The translations under genes and the position numbers were made by a program. This document shows positions 10,777 to 20,916 of a stretch of 64,000 nucleotides of DNA, piece by piece; the first letter of the stretch is position 1; each line of letters begins with the position of its first letter. Under the pieces are notes generated by a model. It made no database searches, was not told the origin of the DNA, and saw only the letters and a list, made by a program, of their open reading frames with translations. Location: assembly GCA_036936605.1 (NCBI GenBank), contig JAUPFV010000005.1, positions 49,248,742-49,312,741 of the forward strand, in the 5' to 3' direction. This DNA comes from Limnanthes douglasii subsp. nivea. Lineage: Eukaryota; Streptophyta; Magnoliopsida; Brassicales; Limnanthaceae.

Positions 10777-11385
10777 TAAAGACCTTTACAAAGTCATCAG
10801 TCAAAGAAGGGCCCACTAAAAGTTTGTTTTTTATGCATGTAATTTTGTAATATTCTGCATGTCTGTTTTTGTGAGGAGACGCCAAGTGGCTCTCCCCTTG
10901 TCCACGTGTCTGTAACATAGAGAATAAGGATAAGACTTGTGATCTCACCCTAGTAAGCTCCTCTCTATATAAAGAGGCAGCCTACACTCTGTAAGGATCA
11001 CAATCATAAAAACATCTCTACTCTCTCAAAGCTCTTAATCTTTCTGTATGGATTCTCCTCCTTCTTCTTAAAAAAAATGTGTTCTTTAGATCCCGGGGTT
11101 CCGAACCTTTGAGTTCTTACCTAGGATCATCGTGCTATATCACAGAAGCTAAAAGTGGACCCATATATGGCTGAAGCAGCCTCCCGTGGTCCAGATAGCT
11201 TGTGAATAGTATAATGATTCTAAGTCTGAAACTGAAAGAATTATCGGAACCGCTGGTATCGGTCTCGAGATTCCGCTTGGTTTTGTATATTGAACTGGAG
11301 ACCAGAAACAGTATCCGTGACGGCAAAGTGTGTCGATCCGGATCGACCTCTGGAAAGCTCAGTCTTATACCATTACCTAACTCAT
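10777..11385 (+). promoter_or_regulatory. Pararetrovirus promoter and transcript leader
   Basis: A TATA box (TATATAAAG) lies at 10966-10974. Upstream is CCACGTGTC (G-box core) near 10901-10909 and GC-richer sequence, the layout of a caulimovirus transcript promoter. About 400 nt of leader lie between the expected start near 11000 and the primer site at 11386. Just before the primer site is a perfect 16-bp palindrome (GTCGATCCGGATCGAC, 11332-11347). No poly(A) signal is obvious close to the start site. Confidence 0.65.
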
Positions 11386-11515
11386 TGGTATCAGAGCCAA
11401 TACGAAAACAATTTTCGAAGGAAGGTAAGAAATACGGAAAAGATATAGGTGACCGAGAGAGAGTAGCCCACACAAACAATATGACCTCACAAACACCCAC
11501 CACCTCAGACCAACT
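11352..11515 (+). repeat. Viral terminal repeat, right copy
   Basis: Matches 4664-4827 at nearly every base. It ends exactly where a third primer-site-like string begins. Confidence 0.9.
11386..11398 (+). promoter_or_regulatory. Viral tRNA-Met primer-binding site, right copy
   Basis: TGGTATCAGAGCC, 6,688 bp from the left copy. A third, imperfect string (TGGTATCAGAACG) follows at 11519-11531 directly at the junction with host DNA. Confidence 0.88.
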
Positions 11516-11531
11516 CAGTGGTATCAGAACG

Positions 11532-12753
11532 TATCTATCTCTCTAAATCAGAGTCAATAAAAAATCAGAATCAAGAAAAAGATTAAAAAAAAGATAAAAA
11601 AGGTTTGAAGTAGTAAGAGGTATACTGTTTAGTTGTCGACAAAATCAAAATCAAATTAAAACTAGCACACACGAGTGAAGATAGTATGAATTTGACGTAT
11701 AGATATCTGACGAGTGTAATTCGAGATTATCGTATGTCTTTTTTGTTCCTTTCTGAAATGAGAGTTAGGGGTTTGTTTAAACTCATAGGTTTAAGGTTTA
11801 ATGTGTTTTCCATAATTTAAAAAAATAGAAAAGAATTAAATTTAGTTTTTTGGTGATATAGCTTCCATTCATAGGCTGAGGTGCTAAAATCAAATCCAGG
11901 TGAGGATTATAAGGTTTAAAAGTGCTCAAAACAGAATCATCTGGCGTTATTCAAAATTTTGTAAAAGACCAAGTAGATAGCTATATACAAATTGTAAAAC
12001 TGAATTGAGTTTTTTGTGATGTGAACTGTTTATTCATATATTAGAGAGCTTAAATTAATATGGGTTGAATCAGTTTGAAGTGCAGGTTTATAATATGAAT
12101 TGTTTTAATCCTAGTGTTTGTTTTTGGTAAAATTTGTTGAGATGTTGCTAAAGACTTCACGAATTGTGAAAACTTGTCTATTTCGGGTATTTAAAAGTGA
12201 ACCTTTGGGTCTATTCTTATTTTCGAAAAACGCAAATAGAGAGACAAAGATCATTTGAATTTTATATTTCAAAGTCGAAAATGAAGTAAGTTCATCATAT
12301 ATGGGTATGCATATCCTCGCTTACTATGTATTTTCGGATTTATGGTTTATCTCATAATTCTTCAATGCTTTTGTAAGCGAAGTCTTTTTCAGTTCATGTT
12401 TGTTTTATTTTCACTGGAAACAGAAACTATTTTTTGGTCGCGTTTGGTGAAAGTTTTATTCTAAAACAAAATCTCATCATCTGAGATTATAATTTACCAA
12501 GTCTCATTTTCCGAGACTATGATCTTTGGACCAAACCTGCAAAAAATATTCAACTGTATTAAAAATGATTCATTTTTTTTGGGTATTTTTTAGGTTTTTT
12601 TACCATCAATCCATTTAATTGAGTAACTAGCCACGATAATGATGTATTGTATTTTATTGATTTGGTTGTGAGACGATTAATGATTTAATTTTTTAGTTGT
12701 CAAAAGGGAAATATGTGATTATGATGGTCATCATTTCAACTAGGATATATATT
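11532..12753. other. AT-rich host DNA right of the pararetrovirus
   Basis: No reading frame or motif that supports a gene. Confidence 0.55.
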
Positions 12754-13175
12754 TGGTGAGATGAAATTACGTTTAAGTATTTTTTTTTTCAGTGAAGAAA
12801 TAAAATTCTATAGATTAATGTGATCGACTATAAGGGTTGGTCGAATATTCTGCGATGTTAGCATAAAGTTAGACTTTAGAGAAATAAAGTGAGAGTTTGT
12901 TGAGAGAAAACATGAATGGATATATGATGGTTGGAAATAAAACATAAAGGTTGTTAGAGGATAATATATTAATAAGTTTGAAATTTAAGGAGAAAACGTA
13001 GATAATTTAGAAGATACCATTAATTGCTTAAGAATCAAGGGTTTTACTAGATAAAAATATTAGTTTATTTATACGTATAAACTTAGGCTAAGAGTTTTAA
13101 AGAAATTATGTCTTAAGTCCCTTATTTATAATACGAATCTTGATGTAGTAGCCTTACACGTCTACATTTTAGCCA
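12754..13175 (-). repeat. Element E LTR, left (3') copy, recognisable part
   Basis: Shares long interrupted matches with 52932-53365, including TTTGGTGAG, GAGAGTTTGTT, AATATTAATAAGTTTGA, TAATTGCTTAAGAAT and CTTAGGC, in the same order and spacing. Identity fades after about 13175; element A inserted 290 bp further on. Confidence 0.65.
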
Positions 13176-13470
13176 GAAGTCTCGTGTTACAATTATGAAA
13201 CTAAAATGGGTTTCAACCTATATATTTTATACCCTTATCGGTATCCTCTCTAGTCTTTGCGAGAGAGTCAAAGAAGGGCTATAATCTTGAAGTGTTTCTC
13301 TTTGACTGAAATATTTTCCAATGTTCATATGTTATAGTTCTACCAAAGCTTGTTTAGTTTGCAATCTTGAACCTGAAAGTTCTTGTCCAACTGAAGTTCT
13401 GCCAAAGCAAACTATTGAGCCAATTATAGGTGGATTGATGAGAATCTTGAGGTATGGTAACCTTATACTT

Positions 13471-13897
13471 TGGTGTGGATAATAATCGCCTGAGGGTAGG
13501 CTGGTAATTTCAGTTGGTGTTTTATGGTGGTGTGTGGGTGTTTAAGTGGTGGTGTGTGGGTGTTTAAATTGTTAGAGAGTAGAGAGATAATTAAGCAGCT
13601 TGGTAGCAGTTAATTTTCATTACCCATAGTTAATGCAGGTGGTTGGGTATTTATACCCTGATGTTTGGGCCCTTATGGGATTTCGGGTCATGTTTAATGG
13701 ACACGGGTCATGTTCAAAGACCCATAGGCTCTAAGTAGGTGAGCAAGTAGCTTAGTCAAGAAGTGTTTAGGTTTTTTAGTACTTTTGTCATAGTTCGAAC
13801 AGTCCTATGGTTTTAGTGTTCAAAGTGATCTGTCTGGTCTGGAGGCCTTGGACTGATCTGTCCGTGTCCGGGGAGCATGCTGAATTCGGACTCATCA
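13471..13897 (-). repeat. Element A 3' LTR
   Basis: 427 bp, TG...CA ends when read on the minus strand (TGATGAGTCC...CCACACCA). It is 27 bp shorter than its partner through loss of part of a GGACAGATC-type array. The U3 TATA (TATAAATA on the minus strand) is present near 13650. Confidence 0.92.
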
Positions 13898-14333
13898 GGA
13901 GCCCCTTTTTTAGGTGTTTGAGCAAGTAATCTTGTCAGAGACCTGAAAAACAGTCCGACGTCAGAAGTAGTTTTCAATCCGGACAGGTCTATGGGTTTAC
14001 CCGGACAGATAAAGCTTCACGAATTCAAAACGGTTTTTGCCAGAGTTCGTGGGACACGTGTCACACTCTGATTGGTTGCTTTAGCCGTTTTTTCACCTTG
14101 AATTTCGAACCCACCTTCTTCGAAAAGCAACCTCTTTAATTACAAATGATGACATCAGCGCCGTCTTTTAATCATTGCCAAACTTTTCGAATTCTCATAG
14201 GAATCAACTTCCTTTTCCAGATTTACTATAAATTCAGACTCATTTTCTACTGTTTTACTATCTCTTTCATATTTACTTTGCATATCTACTTAGGAGCTTT
14301 CTCTCTCTAAAGCAAAGATTTTCTTGGTAGTTT
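13898..14333 (+). promoter_or_regulatory. Promoter region of the antisense gene in element A
   Basis: Between the 3' LTR and the antisense ATG. It has a palindromic G-box (GACACGTGTC, 14053-14062), a TATA-like CTATAAATTC at 14226-14235, and pyrimidine-rich leader sequence before the ATG at 14334. Two CCGGACAG(A/G)T strings (13979-13988 and 14001-14010) match the repeated motif in the LTR. Equivalent G-boxes occur upstream of the antisense gene in B and C. Confidence 0.55.
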
Positions 14334-15687
14334 ATGTTTACAGCAAGGACTGCATTGATCAAAGGCGGGTGGCCCAACCTTTCTGAGTTGGAGAAAGCAC
14401 AAAAATTCGAGAAGGAAAGACGAATCGCAGCAGGGTTACCTACCTCGCCTGTCGACAGACCAATCTCCTCTGCCACAGAGTCAGATCGAGGCTCGTCCTC
14501 TTCTAAAGGTACTAAGCCCAAAAAACTATTTCAATCCACTCTCTCCCCCATAGTCTCTGGTTCCTCAGTTCAGGAGTCAGTGCCTACTGTCGAGCCAGGA
14601 GTTACAGTCACAAATTTTAGGAAACCTTCTCCTTTTCTCGCAATGGGATCAGACACAGAGCACTCTCCGGAGAAACTAGTTGTTAAGAGGACAAGCCGGC
14701 TGGTTAAGGGGCAAGCCTCCAAGAACACTCCCTCAAAATCGGGGAAAAAAAATAGCAGTTCTGGGTCTGGAGTGCCTATCAGAGCTCCCCGGGAAAGACT
14801 ACCCGGTCCGGAGGCTAGCAGTCCAGCACCCCAAAGAGAGACTTCTGCCTCAGAGCCTCAGCCTGAGACTAGAAGTCAAGAAAATACAGAAAACCAGAAG
14901 TCCGGAAGCCATGCTGAGCCAAGTTTAAATTCTCCCCGGGCCACTGATATTCCTCCTACAATCATGGAGGAAAGAATGGAGGACTCTGTTGAAGAGGTCC
15001 CTTTTGATTCTGAGCCATCCGGTCAGACTGGTAACACTGTTGTTGCCAAAAAAGATAAGGGCAAAGAAAAACTATGCCTAAGGCATCCGGAGCTGCCGGA
15101 GTGTCTCGAAGGGAAGGTAGGGCCTTATTTTCACAGGGTCAAACTTAAATATCTCTTGGCCTTACAGAAGACCAAGTATGCTTTCATCCACACGGCTGAA
15201 CTAGGTCGAATGCGCACAAAATGGGGGATCCCAGAAAATGTGAAGATAAGGATTCCCATAGATCCTGAAACTCCTATAGATTGCAAGCTGAATGAAATAG
15301 TCATCTTCACGGAGCTATTTAATTGGGGACTCAGATTCCCATTGGACCCAGAGATTGTCAGATATTTTCATCTGGTCAAACTCTGTCCGAGCCAGCTGAG
15401 CCCCAACGGCTGGTATACTCTGATGTCATGCATCATGGCATCAAGGCTGTCCGGGATCCCTCTTCCTATGGAAGAATTTGCAGCAGTGGCCAATCTTTGC
15501 AAACATCACCAATTCCCCTTCTACCACTTCAATATGGGGAATGATCTCAAAGCTGTTGATGATCTGTTGGAGTCTGAGAGCAAATAGAGGAGCCAGTTTT
15601 TGTTTGTCAGCGACACTTGGGAAAACGGACAGAAGATCAAGTCCGGAGTGAACCCAAGCCTCCTCAGAAGCAGGTGGAGGAGTGACC
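14334..15687 (+). CDS. Antisense gene of element A, exon 1 (PF04195/Transposase_28-like)
   Basis: Starts MFTARTALIKGGWPNL, a start shared with element C. Residues to about 240 are Ser/Pro/Glu-rich and probably disordered. From about 15090 there is a folded domain with LPECLEGKVGPYF, then VIFTELFNWGLRFPLDPEI, SPNGWYTLMSCIMASRL and FPFYHFNMGNDL, which I read as the plant family called putative gypsy type transposon (PF04195). Function is unknown; despite the Pfam name no transposase activity is established. A TAG at 15585-15587 interrupts the frame; the matching codon is not a stop in B or C. Reading on, the frame reaches a good donor (GTAAGT) at 15688. Confidence 0.72.
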
Positions 15688-15771
15688 GTAAGTTTCCTAC
15701 TTTAAATCTTTGTCTACTTCTTCCTTCTCATAGTTGATTTAAATTAATTGGTCTTTCTTTTGTCTTAACAG
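15688..15771 (+). other. Intron of the antisense gene in element A
   Basis: 84 bp, GTAAGT donor, pyrimidine-rich tract and TTAACAG acceptor. The exon-1 phase (one base left over) joins exactly to the exon-2 frame, giving QLPKEFGDY. Element B has a comparable interruption at the same protein position (about 24952-24997). Confidence 0.7.
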
Positions 15772-16766
15772 AACTGCCTAAGGAGTTCGGTGATTACTTG
15801 AAGGCCGGACAGGTCACTTGTGGCAAAATCAATGCCTGGTCCGCAGAGAACTGGGGGAACCGATTCCACAATGCCTTCACTAGTGGAAATCTGGCAAGGT
15901 CTCACCTGTGGAACACCACAGGTCGGAGAGACCTGACTTGGGAGGAGCTCACTACCCAACCTTCTCCGGACATAGTGCTTAAGAGGTCCCATGAAGCAGA
16001 TGTGACACTCTTCCTGCCAGGCCGGGCCAAAGCCCCTAGCAAAATGAAGGGCAAGAAGAAAGGAAAAAAGGTGGTGAGCAATGCTAATCCTGCTGATGCT
16101 GAGAAGGATACTCCAACAGACCCGGAGGGGCCGGCTCAGAGCCAAATCGATGCTGCTCTTTTGCAGGTAGTGGAGCAAGAGTCCGAAAGGCAGGAAGCAG
16201 ACCTCCCAAAACCTCCAAAGGCTTCCAAGAGGAATCACAAGCAGGAGAGTGAAGGGGCAGACCGGGCAGCCAAGAAGAAAAAATCTGCTAAGGGAGATGA
16301 GCTTGCTCTCCGGGATCCGGAGCCTTCTTTCCAGGCTGACCCAACACATGCCAAAGAGATCCCAAGGGACTTTCATACTGATGAAGTTGAGGGAGGAGAG
16401 CTCAACATTGACGAAGTAGACATCACCGGTCTTGGTGAACTTGGCGAATACTTCCTCAACCTCCCCAGAGACGACTTCGCAGGGCCCTACGTTCCTCCAA
16501 GCAGCTCTAACACTGTTAACTTCAATGGTAAGACTTTCATTGTATCTAGTGAAAAGGACACCATAGCCCACTCCTTGCTAATATGCTTCTTCATTCTTCC
16601 ATGTCTATCTCTTTTTCTTGAATATTTTTTGATTTGCTTTTGCTTTTTTCTGGTTCAACCCTCATCGCTGCTAGAGGACAAGGATTTTTCAACTCCATCA
16701 CTGTCCGAAGAGCTATCAGAAGATTCTGAGCTTGAGTCAGAACTCTCCACAGGCTTGGACCGGTGA
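15772..16766 (+). CDS. Antisense gene of element A, exon 2, truncated and fused to reversed gag
   Basis: Continues the domain (NRFHNAFTSGNLARSHLW, LTWEELTTQPSPDIVLK), then a Lys-rich linker and an acidic region. At about 16575 the homologous part stops and the frame reads backwards through the gag 5' region, adding a strongly hydrophobic stretch (about 16575-16655) and a Ser/Glu-rich tail. The coiled coil and acidic C-terminus seen in B, C and D are therefore missing. The hydrophobic stretch could act as a membrane segment by accident. Confidence 0.65.
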
Positions 16767-17059
16767 GACTTCTTAGAACTGGCATGAGTCTTTTTGGTGC
16801 TCACATAAGTCTTCGAAGACTCATGCTCTCTGGGGTTATCGGTGTGATGAGCAACCGATGCTTTGGATTTTTCTTTCACGCCCATCTTGGCCTTCTCAGC
16901 CCTCAGAGCTTCTATTTCACACTTTAGCCTGTCACGCTCTTCAACAGTGTATTCATCGTTCTCTTCCACCACTTCGAGCAAAGCCGGTGGAAGCTCTGGA
17001 TTGTCCGGATTCATACGGACAGAGTTTCTTGGCAATTTTTGAATGCTTGATTCAGGCAC
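16585..17059 (-). pseudogene. Gag N-terminal fragment of element A
   Basis: Reads MNPDNPELPPALLEVVEEN onward, almost residue for residue like D's gag start, with a coiled-coil segment and a Ser/Asp-rich stretch, and ends at the deletion junction before the retrotransposon gag core. It probably keeps the packaging region. Confidence 0.82.
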
Positions 17060-17087
17060 CTTTCTCCTCCCACTGTGGTCGCCAATT

Positions 17088-17541
17088 TGGTGTGGATAAT
17101 AATCGCTTGAGGGTAGGCTGGTAATTTCAGTTGGTGTTTTATGGTGGTGTGTGGGTGTTTAAGTGGTGGTGTGTGGGTGTTTAAGTGGTTAGAGAGTAGA
17201 GAGATAATTAAGCAGCTTGGTAGCAGTTAATTTTCATTACCCATAGTTAATGCAGGTGGTTGGGTATTTATACCCTGATGTTTGGGCCCTTATGGGCTTT
17301 CGGATCATGTTTAATGGACCTGGGTCATGTTCAAAGACCCATGGGCTCTAAGTAGGTGAGCAAGTAGCTTAGTCAAGAAGTGTTTAGGTTTTTTAGTACT
17401 TTTGTCATAGTTCGAACAGTCCTATGGTTTTAGTGTTCAAAGTGATATGTCCGGTCCATGTGATCTGTCCGATCTGTCCGGTCTGGAGGCCTTGGACTGA
17501 TCTGTCCGTGTCCGGGGAGCATGCTGAATTCGGACTCATCA
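17088..17541 (-). repeat. Element A 5' LTR
   Basis: 454 bp; the primer-site string (TTGGCGACCACAGTGGGAG on the minus strand) lies just inside, at about 17067-17085. Matches D's LTR closely, including the array of CGGACAGATC units. Confidence 0.92.
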
Positions 17542-17546
17542 TACTT

Positions 17547-20500
17547 GTCTCGTTAAAAACCCATTTTCAGGCCAAATCTCCCTTGAAAACAAAAGGCTCT
17601 ATTTTTTCAAAGGGAAAATATACATGTATAAGTAGTATTCCCTTTGTTTTTGATTTAGTAGTAGATGGTTATTTCATAAATAAAAATTTCACTAAGTTTT
17701 AATATTGGCTGGAAGTAAAAAACAAATATTTTTAAATAATTTCTCTGAATTGCATGTATAAGTATAAGAGTAGTCACATTCCCCACTAGTCCTTGCAAAA
17801 TATGAATGAAGGACTAGTAAAAGAATCTAAAATGTTGAGAAGATAATTTGAGACTTCATGTTTTGGAGTAGGTGAGACTTTTTTTTATGGTAATACATCG
17901 TTGTTGAGATTTTTTCTTTATTCACATTCCAGTTCATGTTCCTGTTTGGATATATTTTTTATTTAGATTTTCTGATGAAAATGGGGATTCACATACTTTT
18001 TAAAGATTGAAGAATCTTTTTTGCAGGTGTCACGAACGTAAAAAATTGTTATTGATTTATCATGTGTGTTTCTTTATGCACTTGTCTTGTTTTTATCGTT
18101 ATATGTCATTAAATTATGGCCACTCATCTATAAAAAAAATCAACCGTTTATATTAGAAAAAGTTCAAATATATAATTTACTTACCTTCCCTTTATATATC
18201 GCTTTTATAGCTTTCTTCATATTATTTCACTTGATATTTTATTTTGATTTTTATTTTCTGTTTTTTTTATGTTTAAAGCTTATTACTTTAACTTACTCAT
18301 TTTATTTTATTTCATAAATCTTATCGCTTTTAACTTTTTTCTCACAAAAAATGACTGTAACAAGAAATTTACATGCTCGAGATGATAATGATATGATAGC
18401 AAAATATAAGAGCATTAATGTTCATTTTAGAGGTCATTATTCAAGGGAGTCAAATAAATATGGTAATTCTTCTAAGGTATTTGTAGAATATCTCATTTTT
18501 CATGCGAATCATGTGTAAACCCCTTGTAATCATGTTATCGATGTCATCCATTTGTAATAAATACCATCATTTCCAACAAATACTCATCTTCCTGCATTAT
18601 TTGGGTTTGTCATCTTATTAGAAAATGTATCAAATTTGGTGCCTCTTTAACAACCTAAAAACTAGGAATTCATCTGTTATGATCACAATGGAGATTAAAG
18701 AAACTACTAAAATTGCACATGAAGAGGATATGTTTATAACAATGTTTATGAAAAATACAGAACGGTCTTGCATAATGAAGGATAAATATACATATATATT
18801 AAGAAAGGTGAATATTCTCATAAGAAACTTCAATAGGAATCCTTATGGGTGTTAAACATGAAAATATTCTTGTTGATGCTCCAGTTGATAAGTTAGTAAT
18901 TTTTACTTTCGTGTTTAACATTGGGTTTGGACTCCCTCTTAGTAATGTTTTTTGAAGTTTTTCAAGATAACTTCCACGTGTCTCAAACATCTACTTTCCA
19001 ATGGATGCAAAAATTTGATTGTATCAATTATTCTTTCTCATAAATCTTTAATAAATTCACATTTGAGAAATTTTGGTTTTTGCCACTATTTTCAGCAAGA
19101 AATTACATCTATTTTATAACAAAACTTGGAAGAATGCGTTTATTTAAGACTCGAACAACTGGGAAAATGACAAGGAAAAGATGAGGTTTTTTATGTTTCA
19201 GTTTGAAATCTGAAGTGAGTATTTGTTTTTACTGCTTTTATTTTATTAATTTATTTAAACTTCTTCTTTGTTCATAAGATTTAACTAGTATTTAACTTTT
19301 CTGCCCATTTTTATGTAGAAAAAGAAGCTTTACGAAAAGCGTGTCCCCTTCGTTAAAATTGATTATGTTAAAACTTCTGCGCCTAAAGCTAAGGTTGTTT
19401 AAGTTGTTTCTACTCGGTTAAAAGAAAACCCAACTGAGCTGCTAAAAATAAAAAGTGGTAGTTAGTCTTTAGTTCAAGTTGATGATGATCCTACGACTAA
19501 GGTTGCTGAGATTTCAGTGGTTGAATTGAAGGTTAAAAAATATTAAGCTCCTAAAACTATAGTAGTAATTTCTCATGTATATGTATCTTCCTCAAAGACT
19601 TCCCATATGCAAGTTTACGTTTCTTCTTCACGTGGTCTAGTGAACCGAGTTGTTATTGTTAAGACTTGTGTGCCTAAGTTTCTCTATGTTGGTGATGAAC
19701 TTCTTAGAGGAGAACTTGACTTTATAGTGAATCATCTTCTTATTGTCAACAAAAGTATTGTTATAACTAAGGTTGGTTCTCATATTGTTAAGGAGACTCA
19801 TCTTCTTGTTGGGAGAGGAAAATGAAAGATTAATGATGTTTCCTATTGCATGGTAGTTTTGAATATAATGAGTTAGTGGCTGATCAATTTTTAGACGAAG
19901 TAATTGAATGCTTTCTTGCTAAGCCATCTCGTCGTTTGGAGCAAGGAAGTAAGTTGAAACGTTAGAATAAAAAAATTATGATATGTGGTACATACCTAAT
20001 ACGACTTAAAATTGATGGGACAATGTTTGAAATTCCAATTTCTATTGAGGTTAAAAAAAATTATTAGACCGTACAATTATTACTAAAATTTCTGATGTTA
20101 CTAACATTTTATCATGAGAAAATAGTTCAAGTCTCTGGCGCAATTGATGTTGCAGATGACGTTATTCCTATGAATTCAACTATTAATCAAATGATTGTTG
20201 ATGTTTAAATGTTTGAGACTCTTTTTACTAATTTAATTATAAAATTTACTTTGGATCAAGTTTTATAGGTATTTATCCATTTCAATACTTCAACACGTAG
20301 TAGAGTGCTACCAACTCATCTTTCTTCTATGAATTTGGCCAAAATGCAAATGGAGCTAGTAGTTGAAGTAAGTCTCAACTACTTGTTTGCTAATAAATTT
20401 TTTATATACATGATTTATTAATTTTTATTTTGTTTTAGAGTTATTGTTCAACGTTTTTATGATAGTGCCTCACTCTTGTGAGAGTCATGTTTTAACTATA

Positions 20501-20860
20501 CTGATCTTTGGTTATAACTTGAGGTTGTAGCAGATATATTTCACAACAGTAAAAAACTGAAAGTTGTCCTGTTAACTAAAGTTGAAGTTGTGGAACAATT
20601 GAAAGTTGATTTTCAAGATAAATTTGAAGCTGAGACACAATTGAAGGCTAATTTCCAGGCTAAAGCTTAATTTAAAACTCATTTAAAAATTATGTTGAAC
20701 TCTATAAATGAGAATTTTTCGATATCTTCAAAAGTTGGAAAGTGGATTCCCACGAGGTTAATTATTTTACCAAAGTTCTTATATGACTAGGGAATTTTTT
20801 AAGGAACTTGCATTTTTTAGTTAGTTGTTTTTGCTGGAAAGTATTATTAGTATAAATATT
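17547..20860 (+). pseudogene. Remnant of element E, probably its LTR end and antisense gene
   Basis: AT-rich DNA with many stops. From about 19320 to 20700 the plus strand has coding-like pieces: an open frame at 19607-19825, and near 20560-20690 a Lys/Glu/Gln-rich coiled-coil-like stretch (VEQLKVDFQDKFEAETQLK). A plus-strand gene ending in a coiled coil beside the pol 3' end is what elements B, C and D carry on the antisense side. I assign it by position; sequence similarity by eye is weak. Confidence 0.35.
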
Positions 20861-20862
20861 AT

Positions 20863-20865
<3 letters not shown>

Positions 20866-20912
<47 letters not shown>
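20866..20912. repeat. (AT)n microsatellite
   Basis: Long uninterrupted AT run directly before the foldback structure. Confidence 0.95.

Positions 20913-20916
<4 letters not shown>

Larger units (their letters stand above)
4664..11531 (+). mobile_element. Endogenous pararetrovirus (Caulimoviridae), terminally redundant copy
   Basis: A virus-derived segment containing one full genome unit plus a 164-bp repeat. The repeated block carrying the tRNA-Met primer site lies at both ends, 6,688 bp apart, which is what a linearised or concatemeric circular DNA genome gives on integration. There is no LTR and no target duplication. Domain order is movement protein, coiled coil, capsid with CCHC finger, aspartic protease, RT and RNase H in one polyprotein, followed by an unrecognised region, then promoter and leader. 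That order in a single frame suggests the florendovirus/petuvirus side of the family; only an RT phylogeny could place it. RT/RNase H is interrupted, so this copy is a fossil. Confidence 0.88.
13471..17541 (-). mobile_element. Element A: internally deleted Ty3/gypsy (Tat-like) retrotransposon
   Basis: 4,071 bp bounded by LTRs and a perfect 5-bp target duplication TACTT at 13466-13470 and 17542-17546. Same family as D (LTRs and gag nearly identical by eye). From its 5' end (right) it keeps LTR, primer site and the first part of gag, then jumps at about 16575-16585 straight into the antisense gene, and ends with the 3' LTR. The rest of gag and all of pol are missing, so it could only move with enzymes from a relative such as D. 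Confidence 0.88.

Noticed and set aside
11519..11531. Third primer-site-like string as evidence for a second virus genome
   Set aside because: No viral sequence follows it; it is the junction with host DNA and probably reflects microhomology at integration.
15765..16571. 268-codon minus-strand frame inside element A
   Set aside because: Shadow of exon 2 of the antisense gene, whose homologues and splice sites support the plus strand.
18066..18317. Hydrophobic 83-codon frame that looks like a membrane protein
   Set aside because: Lies in T-rich DNA, which always translates to Phe/Leu/Ile; no supporting context.
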